A stretch of 64,000 bases of DNA. Origin: Halomonas korlensis. GTDB lineage: Bacteria; Pseudomonadota; Gammaproteobacteria; Pseudomonadales; Halomonadaceae. Both the position numbers and the translations under genes were made by a program. The notes under the pieces were generated by a model. That model made no database searches. It saw only the letters and a program-made list of their open reading frames with translations, and had not been told where the DNA came from. Below are positions 27,480 through 36,215 of the stretch, piece after piece (position 1 is the first letter of the stretch; each line of letters starts with the position of its first letter). The DNA lies in NCBI RefSeq assembly GCF_900116705.1, contig NZ_FPBP01000006.1:1-64000 (forward strand), given 5' to 3'.

Positions 27480-28525
27480 CACTGACCGACCGACTGGGCA
27501 TCGACCTGCCGATTCTCCAGGCGCCCATGGCGGGCGTGCAGGGCAGCGCACTGGCCGCCGCCGTCTCGGCGAGCGGTGCGTTGGGCGCCTTGCCCTGTGC
27601 GATGCTCGGCCCTGACGCCATGGCCGACGAGCTCGCACTGATCCGACAGCGCACCGACCGACCGCTTAACGTCAACTTTTTCTGTCACACCCCGCCGGAG
27701 CCTGACGACGAGCGTGAGGCCCAGTGGCACACCGCGCTGGCGCCGTACTACGCCGAATTCGGCCTGGATATCGGCAGCGTGACCTCGGGGCCCGGGCGCC
27801 GGCCCTTCGACCACGAGGCCTGCGATGCGCTCGAGGCGTTTCGTCCCCAGGTCGTGAGCTTTCATTTTGGCCTGCCGGCGCCAGAGCTGCTGGCGCGCGT
27901 CAAGAGCTGGGGCGCGATCGTCCTGTCGTCGGCGACCACGGTGGAAGAGGCGCGGTGGCTGGAGGCACGAGGTGTCGATGCGGTGATCGCCCAGGGTCTG
28001 GAGGCCGGCGGCCATCGCGGCATGTTCCTGAGTGATGCGCTCACCACCCAGGTCGGCATCTTCGCGCTGCTGCCGCAGATCGTCGCCGCCGTCGAGGTGC
28101 CGGTCATCGCCGCCGGTGGCATCGCCGATGCCCATGGCGTGACTGCGGCGCTGACGCTGGGCGCCTCGGCGGTACAGGTCGGCACCGCGTTCCTGTGCTG
28201 CCCCGAGGCGACCACCTCGACGCTGCATCGTCAGGCACTGCAAAGCGACGCGGCGCGTCATACGGCGCTGACCAACCTCTATAGCGGTCGCCCGGCCCGC
28301 GGCATCGTCACCCGGCTGATGCGCGAACTCGGCCCGATCGGCGAAGCCGCTCCCGCCTTCCCGCTGGCTACGGCCGCCATCGCCCCGCTGCGCGCCGCCG
28401 CCGAGGCGCAGGGCAGCGGCGATTTCTCGCCGCTATGGGCCGGGCAGAATGCCAGCGGCTGTCGCGAGGTGCCGGCGGCCGAGGTCGTAAAGGCATTGGC
28501 GAAGGGGCTGTCTCCACCGCGATAG
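27476..28525 (+). CDS. Nitronate monooxygenase-like NAD(P)H/FMN oxidoreductase
   Basis: 349 aa TIM-barrel flavoprotein of the NMO/FabK family. FMN-site landmarks: PILQAPMAGVQGS near residue 12, PLNVNFFCH, the catalytic-His loop QGLEAGGHRGMF, and the phosphate-binding VIAAGGIADAHGVTAALTLGASAVQVGTAFL. Oxidative denitrification of alkyl nitronates is the known class activity; other flavin oxidase roles are possible. Coupled by ATGA to the YihY gene. Confidence 0.88.
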   Translation: MTLTDRLGIDLPILQAPMAGVQGSALAAAVSASGALGALPCAMLGPDAMADELALIRQRTDRPLNVNFFCHTPPEPDDEREAQWHTALAPYYAEFGLDIGSVTSGPGRRPFDHEACDALEAFRPQVVSFHFGLPAPELLARVKSWGAIVLSSATTVEEARWLEARGVDAVIAQGLEAGGHRGMFLSDALTTQVGIFALLPQIVAAVEVPVIAAGGIADAHGVTAALTLGASAVQVGTAFLCCPEATTSTLHRQALQSDAARHTALTNLYSGRPARGIVTRLMRELGPIGEAAPAFPLATAAIAPLRAAAEAQGSGDFSPLWAGQNASGCREVPAAEVVKALAKGLSPPR

Positions 28526-28571
28526 GCAACGCCTGCTGTCACCGCCCCGGCGAGCTTGATATCATGGATGC

Positions 28572-30320
28572 ATGAACAGTGCTTTCCCTTCTGCTGCGGT
28601 GACCGCGTCGCTGGACGACCCCTTCTATTATCTGGCGAATTTCCGCTTCGTACTGGATTGGGTCGCCAAGCGTCATGGGGATCTGCTGAACGAGGCCGAG
28701 CGCGACTTCATCACCGGCTTCATGATACTGCCGCGGCCTTCCCAGGCGCTGCTGGTGCGCATGGTGATGCGCAAGGGTGAGCATTTTCGCCTGGCGAAAC
28801 TCGCCTATGCCGAGATCGGTGATACGTCCGCGGCGCTCGCGCCGCTGGTCGAAGCCGGCTGGGTCGATCCCGACCCGACATTGCCGTTTGAAGTTCTCTT
28901 TCGTCAGCTGCGCCTGGCGGAGCTGCGCGACGCGCTGGCCGGCGAAATCGCGGCGGCAGGATTGACGAGCACCGCGGGCAAGGCGCACCTGTACGAGGCG
29001 CTGTCTCCGCGGCTTACCGAGCCTCACCGGCTTGCTGACTGGTGGCCTGAGGCGCCGGACCGAGTGGTGCGCCTCGCCGTGATGGCGACCTGCGATCGGC
29101 TGCGGCTGATGTTCTTCGGCAACCTGCGTCAGGACTGGTCGGAGTTTGTGCTTGCCGAGCTGGGTCTCCAGCGCTTTGAGCGGGTCCCCTTCACATCGTC
29201 GTCCCGCGCGTTCCAGTACCGCCATGAGGTCGATGCCTATCTCGCCCTGCATCGGCTGCGCGAGCGCCTTGAGGAGGGCGAGGTACCGACCTCGCTGTAC
29301 ACCGAACTGCCCGATATCCCCCCGGACAATGCCTGGCTGCGCGGCCGGCGCAATCGCTTGCTCTTCCAGCTGGGGCGCGAGGCCGAGCGGACAGGTCAGC
29401 TCGATGCGGCCGTGTCGCTGTATGCCGAGGCGGGGCAGGTAGAGAAAGGGCACGGCGAGACCGGCGAGCGCGAGGCACGCATCCGCCATTTACGCCTGTT
29501 GGAGCGGTGCGGCGAACACGCGCGCGCCCATGCCCTCGCCGAGCGGGCCCTGGGCAGGCTGGCTGGCGGCCTGGGCGATGGCGCCGAGGCTCAGGCGCTT
29601 GAGCGCCTGCTGCCGCGGCTCCGCCGTCGCCTGGGGCGGCCCGCGCTGCCGCGTGCGGCCGAGCCCGACACCGAACGCTGGTCGCTGAATCTATCGCCGC
29701 TCGGCCTTGATGGTGCGACGCGCTGTGTGGAAATTGCCGTGCGCGATCATCTGTCTCGCAACCTGACGCCGGTGCACTACGTGGAAAATACCCTGCTGAC
29801 CGGGCTCTTCGGCCTGCTCTGCTGGGAGGCGCTGTTCGCGCCGTTGCCCGGCGCCTTCTTCCACCCCTTTCACAATGGCCCGGCCGATCTCTACCGCGAG
29901 GATTTCGTTGCGCGTCGCCGCGAGCGTTTCGCTGCCTGCCTGGGCAAGCTTGCCGATGGCAGCTACCGAGAGGCGATCCGCGCGACCTGGCAAGACAAGC
30001 ACGGGCTGGCCAATCCCTTCGTACACTGGGGCGTGCTCGACGAGCGCCTGATCGACCAGGCGCTGGCCTGCCTTCCGGCCGAGCATCTGCGGCTGTGCTT
30101 CGAGCGGTTGCTCGGGGATCTCAAGGCCAATCGCGCCGGCCTGCCGGACCTGGTCCAGTTCCTTCCCGAGGCCTCGGGCGGCGAGCCGCGCTACCGGTTC
30201 ATCGAGGTCAAGGGACCGGGCGATCGCCTCCAGGACAACCAGCGCCGCTGGCTGGCGTTCTTCCACCGCCACGCCATGCCCGCCGTCGTCTGCCATGTGA
30301 CCTGGCAGGCGGAGCCATGA
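28572..30320 (+). CDS. FAN1-like VRR-NUC structure-specific nuclease
   Basis: 582 aa. The C-terminal VRR-NUC (PD-(D/E)XK type) domain, about residues 400-580, has the catalytic set: a conserved Glu in HYVENTLLTGLFGLLCWEALF, GLPDLVQF, and FIEVKGPGDRLQDNQRRWL with the E-x-K and Gln. Upstream are the SAP-like DNA-binding and helical repeat parts seen in FAN1 homologues. Human and Pseudomonas FAN1 cut flaps and unhook interstrand crosslinks. The stop codon overlaps the helicase start by 4 bases, so nuclease and helicase are made together, a recurrent bacterial pairing. Confidence 0.87.
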   Translation: MNSAFPSAAVTASLDDPFYYLANFRFVLDWVAKRHGDLLNEAERDFITGFMILPRPSQALLVRMVMRKGEHFRLAKLAYAEIGDTSAALAPLVEAGWVDPDPTLPFEVLFRQLRLAELRDALAGEIAAAGLTSTAGKAHLYEALSPRLTEPHRLADWWPEAPDRVVRLAVMATCDRLRLMFFGNLRQDWSEFVLAELGLQRFERVPFTSSSRAFQYRHEVDAYLALHRLRERLEEGEVPTSLYTELPDIPPDNAWLRGRRNRLLFQLGREAERTGQLDAAVSLYAEAGQVEKGHGETGEREARIRHLRLLERCGEHARAHALAERALGRLAGGLGDGAEAQALERLLPRLRRRLGRPALPRAAEPDTERWSLNLSPLGLDGATRCVEIAVRDHLSRNLTPVHYVENTLLTGLFGLLCWEALFAPLPGAFFHPFHNGPADLYREDFVARRRERFAACLGKLADGSYREAIRATWQDKHGLANPFVHWGVLDERLIDQALACLPAEHLRLCFERLLGDLKANRAGLPDLVQFLPEASGGEPRYRFIEVKGPGDRLQDNQRRWLAFFHRHAMPAVVCHVTWQAEP

Positions 30321-32638
30321 GCCCGCCGGAGGACTACCGCGTTGCCGTCCGCGCATTGTGCGACTTTACCGCACGAAGCGGCGATCTCGACCACCGCTTC
30401 ACGCCCTCGCCCAGCGCCCGGGAAGGCATCGCCGGTCATGCGCTGGTCGCGGGGCGCCGTGGCGATGCCTATGAGGCCGAACTGACGCTTTCCGGCCGCG
30501 TCGAGGGGCTGACCGTGACCGGCCGCGCCGACGGCTACAATCCGACGGCGAATCGCCTGGAGGAGGTCAAGACCCACCGCGGGCGGCTGGATCGCATGGC
30601 CGAGAATCAGCGCGCCCTGCATTGGGCGCAGGTGAGAGTCTACGGGGCGCTGCTGTGCGCCGAGCGGGGCCTCGGTTCGGTGACCCTGGCGCTGGTCTAT
30701 CTTGAGGTGGCGACCGGGCGCGAGACAGTGCTGACCGAGACCGCCACGGTCGAGGAGTTGCAGGCATTCTTCACCACCCAGTGTCGCCGCTTTCTCGCCT
30801 GGGCTCGGCAGGAGGCCGCGCATCGCGTTCGCCGCGACGCCGCTCTACGTCGGCTGCGCTTTCCGCACGCGTCGTTTCGCACCGGCCAGCGCGAACTCGC
30901 CGAGGGCGTCTACAAGGCGGCGGCCACTGGACGCTGCCTGCTCACCCAGGCGCCCACCGGGATCGGCAAGACCCTGGGCACGCTCTTCCCGCTGCTCACA
31001 GCCATGCCGCGTCAGTCGCTCGACCGCATCGCCTTCCTGACCATGAAGACCCCGGGACGACGGTTAGCGCTGGACGCGCTGGTCAGCCTGGGTGTTAACG
31101 CGCGGACGGATGACGATGGGGAGGGAGGTGCGAGGGGTGTTAACGACGCCTTGCCGCTGCGGGTGCTGGAACTGGTGGCCCGCGACAAGGCCTGCGAGTA
31201 TCCCGACCGCGCCTGCCACGGCGAGTCCTGCCCGCTGGCGGCGGGCTTCTACGACCGGCTGCCGGCGGCGCGCGAGGCCGCGGTCACGCAGGGCTGGCTC
31301 GATGGCGAGGGCCTGCGCGAGGTGGCCCTGGCGCATGGGGTCTGCCCCTACTATCTAGGCCAGGAGCTGGCGCGCTGGTGCGATGTCATCGTCGGTGACG
31401 TCAATCACTACTTCGATGCCAACGCCTTGCTGCATGGCCTGGCCCAGGCCAACGGCTGGCGGTTCGGGCTGCTGGTGGACGAGGCGCACAACCTGGTGGC
31501 GCGGGCCCGCGGCATGTACAGCACCGAACTGGACCAGCAACGCCTCAACCGCCTGCGCCGCTTCGCACCCGAGGCGCTGTCCCGGCCACTGGCGCGTGCG
31601 TCGCGGCAGTGGCAGGCCCTCGTGCGCGAGTCGGTGTGCCAGGAGCAGGGCGCGTCGAACTATCGCCTCCTCGAGGCGCTTCCCGCCAAGCTGGTCGCCG
31701 CGATGCAGCAGCTGGCCAGCGCGATCACCGAGCACCTCGGCGAGCACCCGGAGCAGGCCGGCGCCGAGCTGCAGGAGGTGCTGTTCGAGGCGCTCGCCTT
31801 CTGTCGGCTCGCCGAGTCCTTCGGTGACCATTCGCTCTGCGACCTGTCCTGCCCCGCGCGCGGCCGCGCGGTGCTGGGGCTGCGCAACCTGGTGCCGGCG
31901 GACTTCCTGACGCCGCGCTTCACCGCGGCGCAAACGGTGGTGCTGTTCTCGGCGACGCTGAGTCCCGCCGACTATCATCGCGACCTGCTGGGACTGCCGG
32001 CCGGTAGCGTCTGGCAGGAGGTCGACTCGCCCTTCGTCGCCGATCAGCTCGAGGTGCGTATCCGCTCGGACATTTCCACCCGGATGCGCGACCGCGACGC
32101 CTCAATCGCGCCCATCGTCGACGAACTCGTCCGCCAGTATCATCAGCGCCCCGGGCATTATCTGGCGTTCTTCAGCAGTTTCGCCTATCTCGACGCGGTG
32201 ATGACGCGGCTACATGAAGCGGCGCCAGCGATTCCGGTGCGCGCCCAGCGACGCGGCATGCCGGAAGCCGAGCGCGACGCCTTCCTGGCCGGATTCGCCA
32301 GCGGCGGTCGGAGCATCGGCTTTGCGGTCTTGGGGGGCGCCTTCGCCGAGGGCATCGACCTGCCCGGCGAGCGGTTGATTGGCGCCTTCATTGCCACCCT
32401 GGGGCTCCCACCCTTCGATGATTTCAATGAGGCGCTCAAGGCGCGGCTCGAGGCGCGTTTCGGCCGCGGCGACGACTATGCCTACCGGGTACCGGGGCTG
32501 ATCAAGGTGGTGCAGGCGGCGGGGCGGGTGATTCGCGGCCCCGAGGATCGCGGTGTGCTGGTGCTGATGGATGATCGCTTCGCGCGCGACGAGGTGCGTT
32601 CGCGGCTACCGGCGTGGTGGCGTTTACCCGCCGGCTGA
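30317..32638 (+). CDS. Rad3/XPD-like Fe-S helicase with N-terminal PD-(D/E)XK domain
   Basis: 773 aa from the ATG overlapping the nuclease stop. Residues 1-170 form a Cas4-like nuclease domain: GRADGY (Asp72), LEEVKTH (Glu83, Lys85) and Gln98. Helicase domain 1 starts at about 190 with Walker A APTGIGKT (212-219). The Fe-S insertion shows Cys in KACEYPDRACHGESCPL and in HGVCPYYL. DEAH is in LLVDEAHNLV; motif VI is QAAGRVIRGPEDRG. A 5'-3' SF2 helicase of the DinG/XPD class that probably processes branched or crosslinked DNA with the FAN1-like partner. Confidence 0.87.
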   Translation: MSPPEDYRVAVRALCDFTARSGDLDHRFTPSPSAREGIAGHALVAGRRGDAYEAELTLSGRVEGLTVTGRADGYNPTANRLEEVKTHRGRLDRMAENQRALHWAQVRVYGALLCAERGLGSVTLALVYLEVATGRETVLTETATVEELQAFFTTQCRRFLAWARQEAAHRVRRDAALRRLRFPHASFRTGQRELAEGVYKAAATGRCLLTQAPTGIGKTLGTLFPLLTAMPRQSLDRIAFLTMKTPGRRLALDALVSLGVNARTDDDGEGGARGVNDALPLRVLELVARDKACEYPDRACHGESCPLAAGFYDRLPAAREAAVTQGWLDGEGLREVALAHGVCPYYLGQELARWCDVIVGDVNHYFDANALLHGLAQANGWRFGLLVDEAHNLVARARGMYSTELDQQRLNRLRRFAPEALSRPLARASRQWQALVRESVCQEQGASNYRLLEALPAKLVAAMQQLASAITEHLGEHPEQAGAELQEVLFEALAFCRLAESFGDHSLCDLSCPARGRAVLGLRNLVPADFLTPRFTAAQTVVLFSATLSPADYHRDLLGLPAGSVWQEVDSPFVADQLEVRIRSDISTRMRDRDASIAPIVDELVRQYHQRPGHYLAFFSSFAYLDAVMTRLHEAAPAIPVRAQRRGMPEAERDAFLAGFASGGRSIGFAVLGGAFAEGIDLPGERLIGAFIATLGLPPFDDFNEALKARLEARFGRGDDYAYRVPGLIKVVQAAGRVIRGPEDRGVLVLMDDRFARDEVRSRLPAWWRLPAG

Positions 32639-32648
32639 CGAGTCACCG

Positions 32649-34463
32649 CTACTTGATGCGGTTAATGGCAGGGCTGGTCATGGCGATATCCTCGTCGGCC
32701 TCGTAGAGTGTCTCCAGTTCCAGCGCGGCCTCCTGGATGGTCTGGATGAGCTTCTTCTCGTTACCAAACACCTCGAGCTGGCGCATCAGGGCCTGCTCGT
32801 CGTGCGCGCGGAAGGTGTCGACGGTGTGCTGGGCCTGATCAACAGGTATCCCCAGTCCGATCAGCGTGTCACGCGTCAGCTCGAGGCTGGCGGGCAACAG
32901 CTCGCGCACGATATGCGTGACCCCGGCGCGCATCAGCAGGTGGGCGTGATACCGGTTTCGGGCCCGGGCATAGAGCTTGAGGTGAGGAAAATGGCGCCTG
33001 ACCTGCTCGACGATACGCATCGAGGCCTGAGGTTCGCCGACGGCCACCACCAGAAGCCTGGCCCGTCTGGCACCCGAGGCCTCGAGCAGGTCGATGCGCG
33101 AGGCGTCGCCGAAATACACCTTGTTGCCGTAGCGGCGCACAAATTCCACCTGGTCGGCATTGATGTCGAGCACGGTATAGGGAATCTTCAACCCCTGCAG
33201 GGCGCGGCCCATGATCTGTCCGAAACGGCCGAAGCCGGCGATCAGGATTTCCGGCGACTCATCGGCCGGGCTGTCGTAGCTCGTCTTCTCGCGGCGCTTG
33301 CGGAACAGCTTGCGCACGCCATGAACGTGCACCTGGAAGAGCAGCGGCGTGGTCGCCATGGATAGCGTGATTACCAGAATCAGCAGGCCGACCAGGTCGG
33401 CGTCGAGCAGGGCCACGGCGGCTGCGGCGGAGAGCAGCACGAAGCCGAATTCACCGCCCTGGGAGAGCAGCACGCCGAGGGTGATCGACTCCTTCCAGCC
33501 GCGGCCGTAGAGACGCGCGGCCAGGCCCATCGAGACGCCCTTGAGCAGCACCAGGCCCAGCGTCAGCGCGAGAATCGTCAGTGGCATCTCGGCCAGCAGA
33601 GCGATCTGGGCGGTCATGCCCACGGCCATGAAGAACAACCCCAGCAGCAGCCCGCGGAAGGGCTCGATATCGGCCTCGATGCTGTGGCGGTATTCGGAGT
33701 CGGCGAGCAGCACGCCGGCCACGAAGGCGCCCAGCGCCATGGACAGCCCAGCCAGCTCCATAAGCAGGGCGGCGCCGATCACCACCAGCAGGGCGGTGCC
33801 GGCGAACACCTCGCGGCTGCGGGTGGCGGCGGCATAGTGAAACAGCGGGCGCAGCAGGAAGTGGCCACCGATGATCAGGCCCGCGAAGGCGCCCGCGGCG
33901 ACCACCACTTCACGCAGCAGCGGCAGGGCCCCGTCGGCCATCAAGCTGTCGGCGGCCAGCATGGGAATTGCCGCCAGCACCGGAATGGCCGCGAGATCCT
34001 GAAACAACAGCAGGGCAAAGGCATTACGACCGTGGCGAGTCTGCAGCTCCTTGCGCTCGCCGAGCAGGTGCAGCACCAGCGGCGTGGAGCAGAGCCCCAG
34101 GCTGAATCCCACCACCAGCGCCGCCGCAGGCGACAGGCCCAGCCACCAGGCGGCCACAGAAAGCAGCGTGGTGGTCACCGCCACCTGGAGGCTGCCGAAG
34201 CCGAACACCGACTTGCGCATTACCTTCAGGCGCGACGGCTTGAGTTCCAGGCCGATCACGAACAGCAGGAAGACGATGCCCACCTGAGAGAACTGCAGCA
34301 CTCCTTCGGCGTCGGGGACCAACGCCAGTACCGAGGGACCGATTACCACCCCGGCGGCCAGGTAGCCCAGCACCTCGCCAAGCCCCAGCCGCTTGAAGAT
34401 CGGCACGATCATCACCGCAGCGGCGAGGAAGATGAGGATATTGAGCAACAATCCGATGGCCAA
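32649..34463 (-). CDS. CPA2 family cation:proton antiporter, Kef-type with RCK/TrkA-N domain
   Basis: 604 aa if started at the TTG ending at 34463, 5 bases after a perfect AAGGAGG on the minus strand; an in-frame ATG ending at 34499 would add 12 unlikely residues. About 12 membrane helices to residue 390 with GLELKPSRLKVMRKSVFGFGSLQ and the LLSQGGEFGFVLLS segment, then a RCK/TrkA-N domain with the nucleotide-binding GFGRFGQIMGRAL and VLDINADQVEFVRRYG. KefB/KefC relatives exchange K+ for H+ in response to electrophile-glutathione adducts. No KefF/KefG partner is adjacent, so glutathione gating is unproven. Confidence 0.88.
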   Translation of the reverse strand: MAIGLLLNILIFLAAAVMIVPIFKRLGLGEVLGYLAAGVVIGPSVLALVPDAEGVLQFSQVGIVFLLFVIGLELKPSRLKVMRKSVFGFGSLQVAVTTTLLSVAAWWLGLSPAAALVVGFSLGLCSTPLVLHLLGERKELQTRHGRNAFALLLFQDLAAIPVLAAIPMLAADSLMADGALPLLREVVVAAGAFAGLIIGGHFLLRPLFHYAAATRSREVFAGTALLVVIGAALLMELAGLSMALGAFVAGVLLADSEYRHSIEADIEPFRGLLLGLFFMAVGMTAQIALLAEMPLTILALTLGLVLLKGVSMGLAARLYGRGWKESITLGVLLSQGGEFGFVLLSAAAAVALLDADLVGLLILVITLSMATTPLLFQVHVHGVRKLFRKRREKTSYDSPADESPEILIAGFGRFGQIMGRALQGLKIPYTVLDINADQVEFVRRYGNKVYFGDASRIDLLEASGARRARLLVVAVGEPQASMRIVEQVRRHFPHLKLYARARNRYHAHLLMRAGVTHIVRELLPASLELTRDTLIGLGIPVDQAQHTVDTFRAHDEQALMRQLEVFGNEKKLIQTIQEAALELETLYEADEDIAMTSPAINRIK

Positions 34464-34590
34464 GGGTGCCTCCTTGCAAACGGGGGTGGGGAGACCCATT
34501 CTACCCGATGGTAACTACGTCGTGGTTAGGCAAACGCCGGGCCAGATTGGCGGGCTTGGCACCGAGAGGCCTAGTCAGAAGGAGAGCATC

Positions 34591-35256
34591 ATGCGACTCA
34601 ATGCCGATTTCAGTCGCCGCGCGGTAGTGACCCCCGACCAGTATCGCTGGGTGGCGTCTCCCACCTCTGGTGTGGAGCGGATGATGCTCGACCGGGTCGG
34701 GGATGAAGTGGCCCGCGCCACCTCCCTGGTGCGCTATGCGCCCAACAGCACCTTCCCGACCCATGAGCACGGCGGGGGCGAAGAGATCCTGGTGCTGGAG
34801 GGTGAGTTCGCCGACGAGCACGGCCGCTACCCCGCGGGCCACTACCTGCGTAACCCCATCGGCACCGCTCACGCCCCGCGGGTGGGCGGGCAGGGGGCGC
34901 TGATCTTCGTCAAGCTGCACCAGTTCTCCTCGGACGACACTGTTCAGAAGGCTATCGACACCCGCGCCGAGCCTTGGCGGCCCGGTCTCGTCGACGGGCT
35001 GGAGGTACTCCCGCTTCACGACTTCGAGGGTGAGCATGTGGCGCTGGTACGCTGGGCGCCGAACACCCGCTTCCAGCCCCATGCCCACTGGGGCGGAGAG
35101 GAAATCCTGGTCCTCGAGGGCACCTTCCATGACGAGCATGGAGCTTATCCCGCCGGCAGCTGGCTGCGCAGTCCCCATCGCAGTCAGCACACGCCTTTCA
35201 CGCAGGAAGATGGCGCGCTGATCTACGTCAAGGTTGGGCACTTAGCGCCGGAGTGA
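34591..35256 (+). CDS. Tandem ChrR-type cupin protein
   Basis: 221 aa from ATG 34591 with AAGGAGAG upstream. Two similar cupin domains, about 1-110 and 111-221. Both keep metal ligands: THEHGGGEEILVLEGEF with a later His in GTAHAPR, and PHAHWGGEEILVLEGTF with QHTPF. ChrR cupins form the C-terminal part of anti-sigma factors that sense singlet oxygen or peroxides; this protein lacks the N-terminal zinc anti-sigma domain, so it is probably a stand-alone metal-binding sensor or enzyme. No sigma factor gene adjoins it. Confidence 0.82.
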   Translation: MRLNADFSRRAVVTPDQYRWVASPTSGVERMMLDRVGDEVARATSLVRYAPNSTFPTHEHGGGEEILVLEGEFADEHGRYPAGHYLRNPIGTAHAPRVGGQGALIFVKLHQFSSDDTVQKAIDTRAEPWRPGLVDGLEVLPLHDFEGEHVALVRWAPNTRFQPHAHWGGEEILVLEGTFHDEHGAYPAGSWLRSPHRSQHTPFTQEDGALIYVKVGHLAPE

Positions 35257-35375
35257 GCGGCGACCCCGTTACCCGTGCTGACAAATCGCTACTGGCCTCG
35301 ATTGGCGTTTCGCGGCTACTGTGCTACTCATAGGGACGGCAATTCGCCGAATGGAAACCGACAAGGAGACGTCGA

Positions 35376-35555
35376 ATGGGTATCGAAGTAGGCGGCCTGC
35401 TGGGCCTTATCTGGCTGATCATCGTGATCTGGGCGATCGTAAAGGTTGCCAAGAGTACGGCGGGTGGCCTCGCCAAGGTGTTGTGGATCCTCGTTCTGCT
35501 CTTCTTCCCCTTGGTCGGGTTGATCGTCTGGTTCCTGTTCGGGCCCAAGGGATAG
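35376..35555 (+). CDS. PLDc_N-type small membrane protein, 59 aa
   Basis: Very small gene with two hydrophobic helices, LLGLIWLIIVIWAIVKVAKS and ILVLLFFPLVGLIVWFLFGP, joined by a Lys/Ser/Gly turn. The WILVLLFFPLVGLIVWFLFGPK pattern matches the phospholipase D-nuclease N-terminal domain (PLDc_N) family of small membrane proteins. ATG 35376 is preceded by AAGGAGAC about 6 bases upstream, and a possible promoter precedes it. Function unknown; members are often stress-induced. Confidence 0.75.
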   Translation: MGIEVGGLLGLIWLIIVIWAIVKVAKSTAGGLAKVLWILVLLFFPLVGLIVWFLFGPKG

Positions 35556-35646
35556 CGACCTTGACCCGCGTCAGCGGTAGGATCGGGCAGGCATATCGCT
35601 TGCCCGTTCTCGTTCGTGGCTGATGGAACAGCAGGGTAGGTCGGTA

Positions 35647-35853
35647 TCAAACGAAGTCGCGGGGGTCGCCTCGGTCGCATTTCACGCAATCGAGTGGCAT
35701 GCCCAGCCGCGAGCGGCGGCCGGCAAGCGTCGTCACCCAGGGGCGTTCGACCCAAGGTGGCTGATGACGCACATGCTGATGATGGCCGCACGCCAGCTCC
35801 GCCACCCAGTGGCGCTCGTCGTCGCGATGAAAACCGATGATGGGTCGCTGCAT
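35647..35853 (-). CDS. DUF3565 family protein
   Basis: 68 aa from the ATG ending at 35853; a TTG ending at 35880 overlaps the stop of the preceding 37-aa gene (TTGA) and may be used by coupling instead. The family pattern is clear: IGFHRDDERHWVAELACGHHQHVRHQPPW, then RPWV and LDCVKC. Three Cys and several His suggest zinc binding. Function unknown. It is the second gene of a small minus-strand pair. Confidence 0.8.
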   Translation of the reverse strand: MQRPIIGFHRDDERHWVAELACGHHQHVRHQPPWVERPWVTTLAGRRSRLGMPLDCVKCDRGDPRDFV

Positions 35854-35876
35854 TAGATAGGCGGCAGTGGGGTGCG

Positions 35877-35990
35877 TCAATTCTTGGGAGGCTTGTAATG
35901 GCCGGGCACTCGGACCCGTTCGCCGTTGGGCAGGTCACGGACATGGGCGGGAACGAAAACCCGTTTGATCACGCTCTTGGGTTCGCTCAT
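35877..35990 (-). CDS. 37-aa basic protein upstream of DUF3565 gene
   Basis: Short gene starting at the ATG ending at 35990 with AGGAGA 8 bases upstream. The product is basic with VFVPAHVRDLPNGERVRVPG in the middle and ends KPPKN. Its stop overlaps or abuts the next gene. The good ribosome site, sensible composition and coupling support a real gene. I do not recognise a named family; proteins of this pattern seem to recur next to DUF3565 genes, but this is from memory and unchecked. Confidence 0.6.
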   Translation of the reverse strand: MSEPKSVIKRVFVPAHVRDLPNGERVRVPGHYKPPKN

Positions 35991-36215
35991 GGCGAAGTCT
36001 CCTGGTTGGCCTGTTTGACATACTCCATTACGTTAGTCCTCGCGGGTGCAGCAAGCAATGTGCCCTCGCAATTTCTCGGAGGATTGGGTGTCGTTGTTTG
36101 TCTACGTGAAGGCGACATGGCCTTTTTCGGGTATCCTTCAGCCATTGACGGCTGCCGCCCGGCGATGGGGGCGCGTCACGACCCGATTACCTGCCTGCCA
36201 GGATGGATATAGAGG

